A stretch of 41,711 bases of DNA from assembly GCA_029782135.1 (NCBI GenBank), contig JAKOVI010000049.1, positions 1-41,711 on the forward strand, in the 5' to 3' direction. Positions 1-8,372 of the stretch are shown in pieces. Under the pieces are notes generated by a model. It did no database searches. It was not told the DNA's origin and worked only from the letters and a program-made list of their open reading frames with translations. Made by a program: the position numbers and the translations under genes. The stretch comes from Bacillota bacterium (GTDB taxonomy: Bacteria; Bacillota; UBA4882; UBA10575). Positions within the stretch are counted from its first letter, which is position 1. The number at the start of each line of letters is the position of its first letter.

Positions 1-63
1 GGGGAGGCCGTCTACCTTTCACCTGCGGAAGGAGGAGTTATTAATGAAACCAAAGCCCAGTAA
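1..63 (+). CDS. possible 3' end of an upstream gene (partial)
   Basis: Frame 1 is open from the window edge to a TAA at 61-63 and reads like an ordinary protein tail (ending VINETKAQ). It overlaps the start of the next gene by 20 nt, an arrangement common in this window. Only 20 codons are visible, so no family can be named and the frame could be open by chance. Confidence 0.3.
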   Translation, partial: GEAVYLSPAEGGVINETKAQ

Positions 64-2161
64 AAGCAGTATTCTTATCCTGCTGGTCCTGACCCTTTTT
101 CTGATGACTCCCGGACTCAAGGCTCAGCTTCCTGGAGTGAAGGTTGTTGAACCGCAAACGGGTGCAGTTCCTCAGGAACAACAGCCAGGGATGGATTTCA
201 TTGTAAATACAACCGATCGTGATCGACTGATTCTCGAGAATGAATATATTGCGGTTGCTGTTAATAATTCGTTTGATGCAACCGGCCGCTTCGGGGTGAA
301 GGTGACCCAGGGCGATCCATTGCGGATCGGCGACGAAGAACAGGCATTAATCTATGGCTTCGAACGGCCTTGGACTTCTTTCACCACCGTACGGATTGAC
401 GGGAAGAATTACATATTTGGCGGACCGACGAAGAAACGCTCCGGGGGGACGGGCGAATACGGGACGATTGTCAGCCCGCCGGCTTGGAATCCAGAACGAA
501 AGAGTATTACGATGACCTGCAGCTATGGTCCTGTTGAGGTTACCCAAGAGATCACGATTGTCGAAAGTACGACGACCGGTTACCCGGATACGGCGAAGAT
601 TAAATATTCGATCTTCAACCGGGATGCTGTGGCGCATGAGATCGGGCTGCGGGTTGTGATCGATACGATGCTTGGTGAAAATGACGGTGCGCCCTTCCGG
701 ATCGGGGAAACGGCGATCCAAACCGACGCGGTCCGCGAGCAAAGTCAGCTCCCCGAGTTTTGGCAGGCGTTTGATACCCTGACCGCACCCAAAGTGATTG
801 CCCAGGGAACCCTGAAGGGGCGGGAAGCAACTCCGCCTGATTTTCTCTACTTTACAAACTGGGGGAGTGTGGCCGACTCCCATTGGGAGGTCCCCCTGGT
901 GCCGGAGCGTGATTTTACCCGGGCCGGCGAGTTCGAACTGGATAGCGCGGCGGTTTATATGTGGCTTCCGGTAACCGTCCCGGCGGCCGGGAGCGCTACT
1001 TATGTGATGTATTATGGATTGGGCGGGGTAACAGTTGTCCCCGGTCAACTGCAGTTGGGGGTTAGCTCCCCGGCGGAGGTTTTATGGGACGAAAGTGAGC
1101 GTACTTTTTCGATTGTGGCCTACATTCAGAATACCGGGGCGGGTCCGGCGATGAGTACCAGGGCCCGGCTTATTCTCCCCCCGACCGGACTGGCCCTCGC
1201 CGGGAAAAGACCGCTGGAAATTTATATCGGGCGGTTGGAACCGGGCGAGATGACCCAACTTCACTGGGAGGTCAAGCCGACCGGAACCTTCGGCAAACTG
1301 ATGCCCTTTGCAGTTGTCGCTTCGGCGATTAATATTCCGGAGAACCGGGTGGAGCGGAGCGTCACGGTGATCGGACCGCCCAAATTGACGTTGACCGTCA
1401 AACCCCCGGCCACCTTAAAGGTCGTGAATGAACAGGTGACACCGTATCCTTATCCCGTGACGGCAATCATTAAAAATACAGGCGAATCGGAAGCCTATGG
1501 GGTTGTAGGTACTTTGCAGCCCGGTGAAGGAATGGAACCGGCGCCGAAAGAGATCCTCCGGCGGTACATCGGTAATTTAATGCCGGGAGAAGAATATGAG
1601 TTGACCTGGTATCTGCGGCCGGAAGGGATCGGAAAACGTTCTTATCTAGGGATTCAGTTTGAATCGAACACGACGAAACCGGTGATGTATATTGCGGGCG
1701 TCCGTTTACCGGTGCTCATGCCGAAGCTGCGCTTGGTCCCGCTTGACAAACCACAAACCGGAGAAGGATTGCTCATTGAAGTGAGGGTGGATAATTTCCC
1801 CTTACTGAGCGGTGTCGAATTTGACTTGCATTATAATCCGGCGTATATGGAGATAAATAAGGTGTTGAAGGGAATCTTCTTTGTCGATCAGCAAACGTGG
1901 CATCCGGGGACGATCAACAACCATGCCGGGAGGGTCACCGGGATTGGCGGAACGCGGATCTCCACTATAACGGGAAATGCTTCGGTCGCTACTTTATATT
2001 GTAAATTAGGAACAACGCCTGGCGAGTGGGAACTAAAGCCGGCGAATATTAAACTCCAAAGCAACCAGGATTTAATTCCGGCGTTCGAGGTTGAAGGACT
2101 GAAAATCAAGATTAATGAGCAGGGGGGAGTGACAATTGATACATTTAAAGTTAGCAAGTAG
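44..2161 (+). CDS. secreted protein with C-terminal cohesin-like domain
   Basis: A 705-residue exported protein. Residues 1-27 form a signal peptide (KPK-rich start, Leu-rich core, cleavage near LKAQ). Residues about 50-340 are a beta-rich region I do not recognise. Two Ig/CARDB-like segments follow (about 340-450 and 455-560); each carries a phrase like NTGAGPA or NTGESEA, typical of CARDB-type domains. Residues 562-705 resemble a cohesin-type domain, with the characteristic GVEFDLHYNP strand near residue 590. Cohesins bind dockerins in cellulosomes, but isolated cohesin-like domains also occur in surface proteins without cellulosomes. The start is an ATG with AAGGAGGAG at 29-37. It overlaps the following SLH gene by 26 nt, so the two are probably cotranslated and both act at the cell surface. 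Function unknown. Confidence 0.75.
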   Translation: MKPKPSKSSILILLVLTLFLMTPGLKAQLPGVKVVEPQTGAVPQEQQPGMDFIVNTTDRDRLILENEYIAVAVNNSFDATGRFGVKVTQGDPLRIGDEEQALIYGFERPWTSFTTVRIDGKNYIFGGPTKKRSGGTGEYGTIVSPPAWNPERKSITMTCSYGPVEVTQEITIVESTTTGYPDTAKIKYSIFNRDAVAHEIGLRVVIDTMLGENDGAPFRIGETAIQTDAVREQSQLPEFWQAFDTLTAPKVIAQGTLKGREATPPDFLYFTNWGSVADSHWEVPLVPERDFTRAGEFELDSAAVYMWLPVTVPAAGSATYVMYYGLGGVTVVPGQLQLGVSSPAEVLWDESERTFSIVAYIQNTGAGPAMSTRARLILPPTGLALAGKRPLEIYIGRLEPGEMTQLHWEVKPTGTFGKLMPFAVVASAINIPENRVERSVTVIGPPKLTLTVKPPATLKVVNEQVTPYPYPVTAIIKNTGESEAYGVVGTLQPGEGMEPAPKEILRRYIGNLMPGEEYELTWYLRPEGIGKRSYLGIQFESNTTKPVMYIAGVRLPVLMPKLRLVPLDKPQTGEGLLIEVRVDNFPLLSGVEFDLHYNPAYMEINKVLKGIFFVDQQTWHPGTINNHAGRVTGIGGTRISTITGNASVATLYCKLGTTPGEWELKPANIKLQSNQDLIPAFEVEGLKIKINEQGGVTIDTFKVSK

Positions 2162-2813
2162 GCAGGTGGTAAAATACTTCTTGGTGCCGGGCTTAATCCT
2201 GTTCCTGCTTGCGGGACCGGCAGCCGGCGCGGCGCGTCCGTTCTCCGATGTCCCGGACTGGGCTTACCAGTCAGTTAAAAAACTTGTGGATAACGGTTAC
2301 TTGGCACTCTACGAAGACGGGACCTTCCGGGGGAACGATCCGGTCGACCGGTATACGCTGGCGATGGTCGTGGCAAAGCTCCTGGTGAATATCGGTGAAG
2401 GGACGACCCCGGCCAGCCGTGACGACCTAAAGTTACTGCGCCAACTCTCCAATGAATTTCAAAATGAGTTGGTCTTACTGACAGTAAAAGATCAAGAACT
2501 TGAGAAACGCCTAAGCAAAATTGAGAAAGAAAAGTTAATCCTGGCCGAGGATCAAACGCTGACGACCATCGACGTCAAAACACTCCGCGAAGAGGTCGGG
2601 TCGATTGCCGCGCAGATCTTGGAGGAAAAAAGACGGGTTGATGCCCTTGACTTTCGGTTGACGGCGGTCGAGGAGAACCAGACGCAACAGGCGAAAGCAA
2701 TTGCCGAACTCAATGCCCAGCTGGCGAAGGAAAGGCAGACGAATCGCTTGCTTTTAGTGATCCTCGGTGTGATCGGGGTGGCAGGGATTTTCCTTCCCGG
2801 TCAGGGCCAATAG
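2136..2813 (+). CDS. SLH / coiled-coil / C-terminal helix envelope protein (Omp-alpha-like)
   Basis: A 225-residue protein. It has a signal peptide (residues 10-32), one SLH domain (about 35-85: FSDVPDWAYQSV, YEDGTFRGNDPVDRYTLA), a long heptad-patterned coiled coil (about 95-203) and a hydrophobic C-terminal helix (204-220, RLLLVILGVIGVAGIFL). SLH domains bind secondary cell-wall polymers or peptidoglycan. This domain order is that of Thermotoga Omp-alpha, a rod-like spacer anchored in the outer membrane by its C-terminal helix. That function is inferred from architecture, not shown. The start is TTG, with AGGGGGG at 2121-2127 giving 8-nt spacing. It overlaps the upstream cohesin-like gene. 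An S-layer-associated protein anchored in the inner membrane is the main alternative. Confidence 0.75.
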   Translation: MIHLKLASRQVVKYFLVPGLILFLLAGPAAGAARPFSDVPDWAYQSVKKLVDNGYLALYEDGTFRGNDPVDRYTLAMVVAKLLVNIGEGTTPASRDDLKLLRQLSNEFQNELVLLTVKDQELEKRLSKIEKEKLILAEDQTLTTIDVKTLREEVGSIAAQILEEKRRVDALDFRLTAVEENQTQQAKAIAELNAQLAKERQTNRLLLVILGVIGVAGIFLPGQGQ

Positions 2814-2852
2814 TTGTCTTTGGTAAAACGCGTTTAAATTGGGAAGTTGAAA

Positions 2853-2882
2853 TTGACAACTCTTCCCTTACTCGTTTATAAT
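2853..2882 (+). promoter_or_regulatory. sigma-A-type promoter for yceD-rpmF
   Basis: A consensus -35 TTGACA (2853-2858) and -10 TATAAT (2877-2882) are separated by 18 bp. The -35 overlaps an imperfect inverted repeat: GGGAAGTTG at 2841-2849 against CAAC-TC-TTCCC at 2857-2867. That repeat could be an operator or the weak end of the upstream transcript. Confidence 0.75.
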
Positions 2883-2899
2883 ACAGAGGTGAAAAGCGC

Positions 2900-3448
2900 T
2901 TGGGATCACTTTTTAAGGTGAATATCTCCCCCTTGCAGGATGCACCAGGGGAGACGATGGAAATTCAGACAAAGCTGTCGATTCCTAATTTTACTGGGGA
3001 AGGTAACCGGTTAATCGAGATGATCAACCCCTGGTTGCTTGAGCTTCAGGTCACCAATCTTAACCGGCGTTTTCAAGTGAGCGGCAACTTGACCGGTAAT
3101 TATGAATTGGCCTGTGACCGGTGTTTGGAAAAAGTCCGTATGCCGATGGAGACCGAGTTGTTTGCCCTCTTTTATCCGGAGGGTGACCGCAATCCGCCCG
3201 AAGAGGGCGTGGCTTTTACCGGGGATGAACTTGATCTGACACCGTTGTTACTTGAAGCGATCACCTTAAAGCTCCCGATGAAGAACCTTTGCGCGGAAGA
3301 TTGCAAGGGGCTGTGTCCGGTTTGCGGGATTAATTTAAATACCCAAACCTGCACCTGTGAAAGGGAAGCTTTCGACCCCAGATTGGCAGCTCTCCTCAAC
3401 TGGAAGGAGCAAGAAGGAGGTGGAAGGAGTGGCCAATCCAAAGACTAA
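2900..3448 (+). CDS. yceD: YceD/DUF177 family protein (23S rRNA accumulation protein)
   Basis: A 182-residue member of the DUF177/YceD family, which is almost always encoded next to rpmF and is linked to 23S rRNA accumulation and ribosome assembly. It shows the family Cys pairs: CDRC near residue 74, then a C-terminal CAEDCKGLCPVCG cluster followed by CTC. These presumably bind zinc. The start is TTG with AGAGGTG about 9 nt upstream. The 3' end overlaps rpmF by 20 nt, so the two are translationally coupled from the promoter at 2853-2882. Confidence 0.9.
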   Translation: MGSLFKVNISPLQDAPGETMEIQTKLSIPNFTGEGNRLIEMINPWLLELQVTNLNRRFQVSGNLTGNYELACDRCLEKVRMPMETELFALFYPEGDRNPPEEGVAFTGDELDLTPLLLEAITLKLPMKNLCAEDCKGLCPVCGINLNTQTCTCEREAFDPRLAALLNWKEQEGGGRSGQSKD

Positions 3449-3608
3449 GAGTTCGCGGGCACGCACAAGAATGCGCAGAACCCACTGGAAATTAAAGACA
3501 TCGGCTTTATCCCGTTGTAGCCAGTGTCAAGCGCCGAAATTGGCGCACCGGGCTTGTCCCAGTTGCGGATACTACCGGGGACGCAAGGTTGTGGCGGTCG
3601 AAGCATAA
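3429..3608 (+). CDS. rpmF: 50S ribosomal protein L32
   Basis: A 59-residue L32 starting VANPKTKSSRARTRMRRTHW, with the zinc-ribbon pairs CSQC and CPSC characteristic of the C+ form. It is a component of the large ribosomal subunit. The open frame extends further upstream, but GTG at 3429 gives the family's normal N-terminus and has AGGAGG at 3415-3420, 8 nt before it. A strong terminator follows. Confidence 0.95.
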   Translation: MANPKTKSSRARTRMRRTHWKLKTSALSRCSQCQAPKLAHRACPSCGYYRGRKVVAVEA

Positions 3609-3630
3609 AGTTTAAACCGTCAAGCAAGGA

Positions 3631-3660
3631 AAAAGGTCATTAAAACGACCTTTTTTTCTT
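3631..3660 (+). terminator. rho-independent terminator after rpmF
   Basis: Arms AAAGGTC (3632-3638) and GACCTTT (3647-3653), with an 8-nt loop, run into a T-rich tract at 3651-3661. It ends the yceD-rpmF unit before the plsX promoter. Confidence 0.85.
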
Positions 3661-3728
3661 TCTTAGCCAAAATGCCGGGAAAATGGGAGATGGCATAAAA
3701 AAAGAAGAGAAAAATAGTATATAATAAC

Positions 3729-3757
3729 TTTACTCCCTCTTTTTTCTTTGCTATACT
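3729..3757 (+). promoter_or_regulatory. candidate promoter for plsX operon
   Basis: TTTACT (3729-3734) and TATACT (3752-3757) are separated by exactly 17 bp, 34 bp before the plsX start. A second TATAAT at 3720-3725 lacks a good -35. There is no fapR gene and no TTAGTA-type palindrome here. Confidence 0.5.
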
Positions 3758-3790
3758 CATTCTATATTTATTCTCAAAGGAGGTGTAATT

Positions 3791-4804
3791 ATGAGAATTG
3801 CCGTTGATGCGATGGGTGGGGACCATGCGCCAAAAGCAGCGGTTTTAGGTGCGGTTCTGGCGGCGAAGGAGAAGCAGGTTGCTTCAATCCTGGTAGGAAA
3901 AAGCGAAGTACTGAACCAGGAATTGTCCCAACTGGAAGATTATCCCCGTGACTTGATCACGATCAAAGAGGCGCGGGAAGTGGTTGAGATGTGTGACCAG
4001 CCTGCCGTGGCGGTCAGGAAAAAGCGCGATTCTTCGATTGTGGTCGCCAACACTCTGGTTAAAGACGGAGAAGCGGCGGCCGTCATTTCCGCCGGCAGTA
4101 CGGGGGCAGCGATGACAGCTTCCCTGTTTGTGCTGGGCCGGATCCGCGGCATTGCCAGACCGGCGATTGCCATTCCCTTACCGACGCCGAACGGGGTGAC
4201 CGTCCTCCTCGATGCCGGGGCGAATGCGGAAAATGACCCGCGTGACCTGCTGCAATTTGGGATTATGGGTTCAATCTATGCCAAAGCGGTTCTCGGGATC
4301 GCGGCGCCGAAAATTGGTTTATTAAGCAATGGCGAAGAAGAAACTAAGGGTAATAAACTTGTCCTGGAGACCCACCAGCTGTTTAAAGAGAGTAATCTGG
4401 ATTTTATTGGGAATGCCGAAGGGATCGATTTACCCATGGGCCGGTGTGACGTGGTCGTTTGCGACGGTTTTACGGGCAATGTTATCCTAAAGTTTGCCGA
4501 AGGAATGGCGTCGGCAATCTTTCAAATGATGAAAGAGGAGATTATGGGATCCGCCGTTGCGAAGATGGGCGCGCTCCTCATCAAACCAAGTCTACAGAGG
4601 CTCAAGAATCGGTTTGATTATTCCGAATACGGCGGCGCGCCGCTTTTAGGGGTGAACGGCGTCAGCATGATCAGTCACGGCCGTTCCGATGCCAAAGCTT
4701 TTAAAAACGCGATTATCGCGGCGGCCAATGCGGCCAAGCAGGATATGATCGGAAAAATCCGCACGGCGGTTGAAGAACTGAACCAGGAGGAAGATAATGC
4801 CTGA
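3791..4804 (+). CDS. plsX: phosphate acyltransferase PlsX
   Basis: A 337-residue PlsX, which converts acyl-ACP to acyl-phosphate and so links fatty-acid to phospholipid synthesis. The N-terminus MRIAVDAMGGDHAP is diagnostic. Further family motifs are AGSTGA near residue 100 and VVCDGFTGN near 220. The length is normal. AAAGGAGGTG precedes the ATG. It overlaps fabD by 8 nt and begins the fatty-acid cluster. In many Bacillota fapR precedes plsX, but here it does not. Confidence 0.96.
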   Translation: MRIAVDAMGGDHAPKAAVLGAVLAAKEKQVASILVGKSEVLNQELSQLEDYPRDLITIKEAREVVEMCDQPAVAVRKKRDSSIVVANTLVKDGEAAAVISAGSTGAAMTASLFVLGRIRGIARPAIAIPLPTPNGVTVLLDAGANAENDPRDLLQFGIMGSIYAKAVLGIAAPKIGLLSNGEEETKGNKLVLETHQLFKESNLDFIGNAEGIDLPMGRCDVVVCDGFTGNVILKFAEGMASAIFQMMKEEIMGSAVAKMGALLIKPSLQRLKNRFDYSEYGGAPLLGVNGVSMISHGRSDAKAFKNAIIAAANAAKQDMIGKIRTAVEELNQEEDNA

Positions 4805-5717
4805 GCAAGTAGCCTTTCTCTTTCCCGGTCAAGGTTCCCAGTATGTAGGGATGGGTGCTTCCTTGTACCAGGAATTCGCCTTGGCCAAAACGGTCTTTTC
4901 CGAGGCGGAAGCAGTTACCGGTTTACCGTTACGACAGTATTGTTTTGAAGGCCCCCTTGAACAATTAACCCGGACCCAGATTGCGCAACCGGCGATTTTG
5001 ACGGTCGAATATCTCATTTTCCGGATCCTGAAAGACGAGGGGATCGAGCCTTCCTGGGTTGCCGGTCACAGCCTCGGCGAATACGCCGCTTTGGTAGCTG
5101 CCGGTGCGCTTTCGTTTGCCGATGCCCTCGCCCTAGTCAAGAGGAGAGCCGAACATATGGCTGCGGTGCAAGTGGAGGGAGGGATGGCCGCTGTTTTGAA
5201 CCTGCCGGCCGACCGCCTGGAAAAATTGGTTCAGGAGTTGCAAACCGAGGGAACGATTGTGCTCGCAAATTTCAACACGCCAACGCAGATCGTCATCTCC
5301 GGGGAGAAAAAGTTAGTGCATAAACTAACGGAGAGGATCAAAGCGGAGGGTGAGGGGAGGGTTATTCCCCTGGAAGTGGAAGGCGCCTTTCATTCCCCGC
5401 TCATGAAACCGGCTGCGGAAAACTTCCGGCAGGACTTGGCTAAGACAAGCTTTGCCGCCCTGAAAGTGCCGATTATCTCGAACGTAACGGCGGAGGCGGT
5501 TTTATCTTCAGACCAATTACCTTTATTGTTGGAAAAACAGATTTATTCCCCTGTACGCTGGACGGAGAGCATTGAACAACTGGCCTCATTAGGATGTAAT
5601 ATATTTTTTGAACTTGGTGGAAAGATCCTCTCTGGAATGGTCAAGAAGATATTACCCGCCGCTCAGGTCGACACTTTCCGGGAAAGCGCGGACTTAAAAA
5701 AATACTTGCAAAAGTAA
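4797..5717 (+). CDS. fabD: malonyl-CoA:ACP transacylase FabD
   Basis: A 306-residue malonyl-CoA:ACP acyltransferase that loads malonate on ACP for type II fatty-acid synthesis. It shows the N-terminal FLFPGQGSQ, the nucleophile motif GHSLGEY (Ser92) and the catalytic His199 in GAFHSPLM. The start ATG lies inside the end of plsX with AGGAGGAAG upstream. fabG follows after 15 nt. Confidence 0.96.
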   Translation: MPEQVAFLFPGQGSQYVGMGASLYQEFALAKTVFSEAEAVTGLPLRQYCFEGPLEQLTRTQIAQPAILTVEYLIFRILKDEGIEPSWVAGHSLGEYAALVAAGALSFADALALVKRRAEHMAAVQVEGGMAAVLNLPADRLEKLVQELQTEGTIVLANFNTPTQIVISGEKKLVHKLTERIKAEGEGRVIPLEVEGAFHSPLMKPAAENFRQDLAKTSFAALKVPIISNVTAEAVLSSDQLPLLLEKQIYSPVRWTESIEQLASLGCNIFFELGGKILSGMVKKILPAAQVDTFRESADLKKYLQK

Positions 5718-5732
5718 AGGAGGTTTAGTAAT

Positions 5733-6470
5733 ATGAAGTTAGCCCAGGAAGTAGCAATTGTTACCGGTGCGGCGCGCGGGATCGGGCGGGCGATCGCCAA
5801 GGCTTTAGCCGCCGAAGGTGCGAAAGTTGTACTGGCGGATCTCCTCCCCGAGGTGGAGGCAACAGCTGCCGAGTTCACGAATGAAGGTTACCAAACCTTA
5901 GCGGTGACCGGCGATGTTTCCCAGTTTGCCGATGCGGAGCGCATCGTGGAAGAAACAATTAAGCAATTTGGACAAGTTGACATCGTGGTGAATAATGCCG
6001 GAATTACCCGGGACAATCTATTATTACGTATGTCTGAAGAAGACTGGCAGAAAGTGATTGCGATCAATTTAACCGGCACTTTTAACTTGACGAAAGCCGC
6101 GCTTAAATATATGATAAAACGGAGAAGCGGCAAAATAGTGAATATTGCGTCGGTTATTGGGGAAATAGGTAATGTTGGTCAAGCCAATTATGCTGCTTCA
6201 AAAGCCGGTGTGATCGCTTTTACCAAATCGGTGGCGAAAGAAGTGGCTTCCCGGGGGATCAGGGCGAATGCGGTAGCTCCCGGCTTTATCCAATCGAAAA
6301 TGACCGAGGTTTTACCGGAGAAGGTCAAGGAAGAGTTGGAAAAGCAGATCCCGCTCGTCCGTTTGGGACGGCCGGAGGATGTTGCGAAAGCGGTTGTCTT
6401 TTTAGTATCTGATGATGCCGACTACATCACCGGGCAGGTCCTGAATGTCGATGGCGGATTGGTGATGTAG
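5733..6470 (+). CDS. fabG: 3-oxoacyl-ACP reductase FabG
   Basis: A 245-residue short-chain dehydrogenase/reductase that reduces 3-oxoacyl-ACP with NADPH. Visible signatures are the cofactor motif TGAARGIG (residues 11-18), NNAG (87-90), catalytic Ser140, Tyr153 and Lys157 (YAASK), and the FabG-type C-terminus ITGQVLNVDGGLVM. AAAGGAGG precedes the ATG. It is the third gene of plsX-fabD-fabG. An 82-bp gap with its own regulatory palindrome separates it from acpP. Confidence 0.96.
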   Translation: MKLAQEVAIVTGAARGIGRAIAKALAAEGAKVVLADLLPEVEATAAEFTNEGYQTLAVTGDVSQFADAERIVEETIKQFGQVDIVVNNAGITRDNLLLRMSEEDWQKVIAINLTGTFNLTKAALKYMIKRRSGKIVNIASVIGEIGNVGQANYAASKAGVIAFTKSVAKEVASRGIRANAVAPGFIQSKMTEVLPEKVKEELEKQIPLVRLGRPEDVAKAVVFLVSDDADYITGQVLNVDGGLVM

Positions 6471-6490
6471 CTACATCCTTCAGCGCAAAG

Positions 6491-6522
6491 TAATTTAGTA
6501 CATAAATTACTAAAATTACAAT
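6491..6522 (+). promoter_or_regulatory. palindromic operator within candidate acpP promoter
   Basis: TTTAGTA (6494-6500), 7 nt, then TACTAAA (6508-6514) form a perfect inverted repeat. With one indel it extends outward as TAATTTAGTA / TACTAAAATTA. It lies between a -35-like TTTAGT (6494-6499) and a -10-like TACAAT (6517-6522) with 17-bp spacing, as expected for a repressor site. The TTAGTA...TACTAA half-sites resemble those of the lipid regulator FapR, but the spacer here is 7 nt and I recall about 5 for FapR. The regulator is therefore unassigned. Confidence 0.5.
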
Positions 6523-6561
6523 TTTCTCTGGTCTATGTAATGGTGGAAGGAGGTGAAGCAG

Positions 6562-6795
6562 TTGGATAATATTCTGGAAAGAGTAAAGCAGATTGTGGTC
6601 GATCAGTTGGGTGTAGATGAGGAAGAGGTAACCGAAAAGGCCTCTTTTGTAGATGATTTGGGTGCAGATTCTTTGGATATAGTGGAATTGATTATGGCTT
6701 TCGAAGAGGAATTCGAGATGGAAATTCCGGATGAGGAGGCCGAAAAGATTGTTACCGTCGGTGATGCGGTAAGATACATTAAAGAGAATCAGTAA
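6562..6795 (+). CDS. acpP: acyl carrier protein
   Basis: A 77-residue acidic ACP. The phosphopantetheine attachment site is Ser37 in [11 protein letters not shown] longer reading from GTG at 6553 would add MKQ, but that GTG lies inside the Shine-Dalgarno sequence (AGGAGG 6548-6553). TTG at 6562 has ideal 8-nt spacing and gives the standard 77-residue length. It is preceded by the operator/promoter at 6491-6522 and followed by hairpins, so it can be expressed above the level of the rest of the cluster. Confidence 0.95.
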   Translation: MDNILERVKQIVVDQLGVDEEEVTEKASFVDDLGADSLDIVELIMAFEEEFEMEIPDEEAEKIVTVGDAVRYIKENQ

Positions 6796-6801
6796 GCAGT
6801 G

Positions 6802-6880
6802 AGTCCCGGGTAAGCTCGGGACTTACCACAAATAGGTCTTATCTTTTTTCTCCCCGCCATAATCTGGTGGGGTATTTTAT
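6802..6880 (+). terminator. two hairpins between acpP and fabF
   Basis: The first hairpin (AGTCCCG 6802-6808 / CGGGACT 6817-6823) has no T-run. The second (CCCCGCC 6852-6858 / GGTGGGG 6866-6872, one G-T pair) is followed by TATTTTAT. Together they probably cause partial termination, separating abundant acpP mRNA from fabF. Confidence 0.6.
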
Positions 6881-6917
6881 CTATGTTGATTGATTTTCGT
6901 TAAAACGAGGTGAACCA

Positions 6918-8156
6918 ATGAAAAGAAGGGTAGTCGTTACCGGGATGGGGGTTATCTCCGCCCTCGGGCTTGACGTCCAGACTTTCTGGTCAAATATTAT
7001 AAAGGGTAAATCTGGTGTTTCGCTGGTCGAATCATTTGATACTACGGAGTATGAGACAAAAATCGCTGCCGAAGTAAAAGATTTCGACCCGGTTGCTTAT
7101 TTACCGAAAAAAGAGGTCCGGCGGATGGATCGTTTTGTCCAGTTTGCCGTCGCCGCCACGGCGCAGGCGCTGCAAGATGCCAACTTTAAAATTACGGAGG
7201 AGAATGCCCACGAGGTAGGAGTCTTGATAGGTTCCGGGATCGGAGGGATTAAAACCCTGGAAGAACAAGCCCGGACCCTGTTTGAGAAAGGTCCCCGCCG
7301 GATCAGCCCGTTTTTTATCCCGATGATGATCCCGGATATGGCTTCCGGGCAAGTTTCGATCTATACAGGGGCGCAGGGTCCGAATTTAACGGCTGTGACC
7401 GCTTGTGCCTCCAGCGCCCATGCGATTGGGGAGTCCTTCCGGACAATTCAGTACGGGGATGCAAAGATGATGATTACCGGTGGTACGGAAGCAACCATTA
7501 CCGGACTGGCGATGGCCGGCTTTATTGCGGCCGGCGCTTTGTCAACCCGGAATGACCAGCCGGAGAAGGCGAGCCGGCCGTTTGACGCGACGCGGGATGG
7601 TTTTGTGATGGGGGAAGGGGCCGGGATCTTGATCCTCGAAGAACTTGAACATGCTTTGGCCCGGGGCGCGGAGATTTACGGTGAGATTGTCGGCTATGGT
7701 CTGACCGGTGATGCTTACCATATTACTTCTCCTCACCCGGAAGGAAGAGGCGCGCTGAAGGCGATGGAGATGGCGATCAAAGATGCCGGCTGGCAACTGG
7801 AGCAGGTTGATTATATTAATGCGCACGGCACTTCCACCATTCAGAATGATCTGCTGGAAACAAAAGCGATCAAACAACTGTTTAAAGAAAAGGCCTCCCG
7901 TCTGGCCGTGAGTTCCACAAAGTCGATGACCGGACACCTTTTGGGCGCCGCCGGGGGAGTGGAAGCGATCATCTGCTTACTCGCGCTCAAGCACGGGATT
8001 ATTCCTCCGACGATCAACTATGAAGTTCCTGATCCGGAGTGCGACTTGGATTATGTTCCCAACAAAGCGAGGGAGCAGCAGATTACTAACGCGCTCTCGA
8101 ATTCGTTCGGCTTTGGCGGCCACAACGCGACTTTGGCTTTTGCCAAGTACGAATAA
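6918..8156 (+). CDS. fabF: 3-oxoacyl-ACP synthase II FabF
   Basis: A 412-residue elongating ketosynthase that condenses malonyl-ACP with acyl-ACP. The Cys-His-His triad is visible: Cys163 (TACASSAHA), His303 (NAHGTST) and His340 ([13 protein letters not shown]). The C-terminus [15 protein letters not shown] is typical. ATG with CGAGGTG upstream. No fabH, fabK/fabI or fabZ is present in the cluster, so initiation, dehydration and enoyl reduction must be encoded elsewhere. Confidence 0.96.
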   Translation: MKRRVVVTGMGVISALGLDVQTFWSNIIKGKSGVSLVESFDTTEYETKIAAEVKDFDPVAYLPKKEVRRMDRFVQFAVAATAQALQDANFKITEENAHEVGVLIGSGIGGIKTLEEQARTLFEKGPRRISPFFIPMMIPDMASGQVSIYTGAQGPNLTAVTACASSAHAIGESFRTIQYGDAKMMITGGTEATITGLAMAGFIAAGALSTRNDQPEKASRPFDATRDGFVMGEGAGILILEELEHALARGAEIYGEIVGYGLTGDAYHITSPHPEGRGALKAMEMAIKDAGWQLEQVDYINAHGTSTIQNDLLETKAIKQLFKEKASRLAVSSTKSMTGHLLGAAGGVEAIICLLALKHGIIPPTINYEVPDPECDLDYVPNKAREQQITNALSNSFGFGGHNATLAFAKYE

Positions 8157-8164
8157 GGGAAGAA

Positions 8165-8193
8165 GGTCCCCCAGCCGTGGGGGACCACTTCTT
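8165..8193 (+). terminator. terminator after fabF
   Basis: A perfect 9-bp stem, GGTCCCCCA (8165-8173) / TGGGGGACC (8178-8186), with a 4-nt loop follows the fabF stop. The T-tract is weak (ACTTCTT). The gap up to rnc (8194-8372) also holds a small hairpin, CTCTTCT/AGAAGAG at 8274-8290, and no visible gene. Confidence 0.7.
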
Positions 8194-8372
8194 AACGATA
8201 TAACAGCATATTACAACGTTTAAGCCGGCTGCGTTGTGGGTAAAGAAGGTTTTTACTAAGTTTTTTTGTTGCTCTCTTCTAAAAGAAGAGTCCTCGACCA
8301 TATATATCATACTGGGCTCTTTTTCAGTAAAGAACAACGCAAAAGCTTAGTTCATGAAGAGAAGGTTGTAAG

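Noticed and set aside
347-1048. Minus-strand frame of 233 codons opposite the cohesin-like gene
   Set aside because: No signal, motif or ribosome-binding site; the plus-strand gene is clearly real.
6491-6522. Calling the acpP palindrome a canonical FapR site
   Set aside because: Spacing between the TTAGTA and TACTAA half-sites is 7 nt, longer than the canonical site as I know it, and no fapR is in the window.
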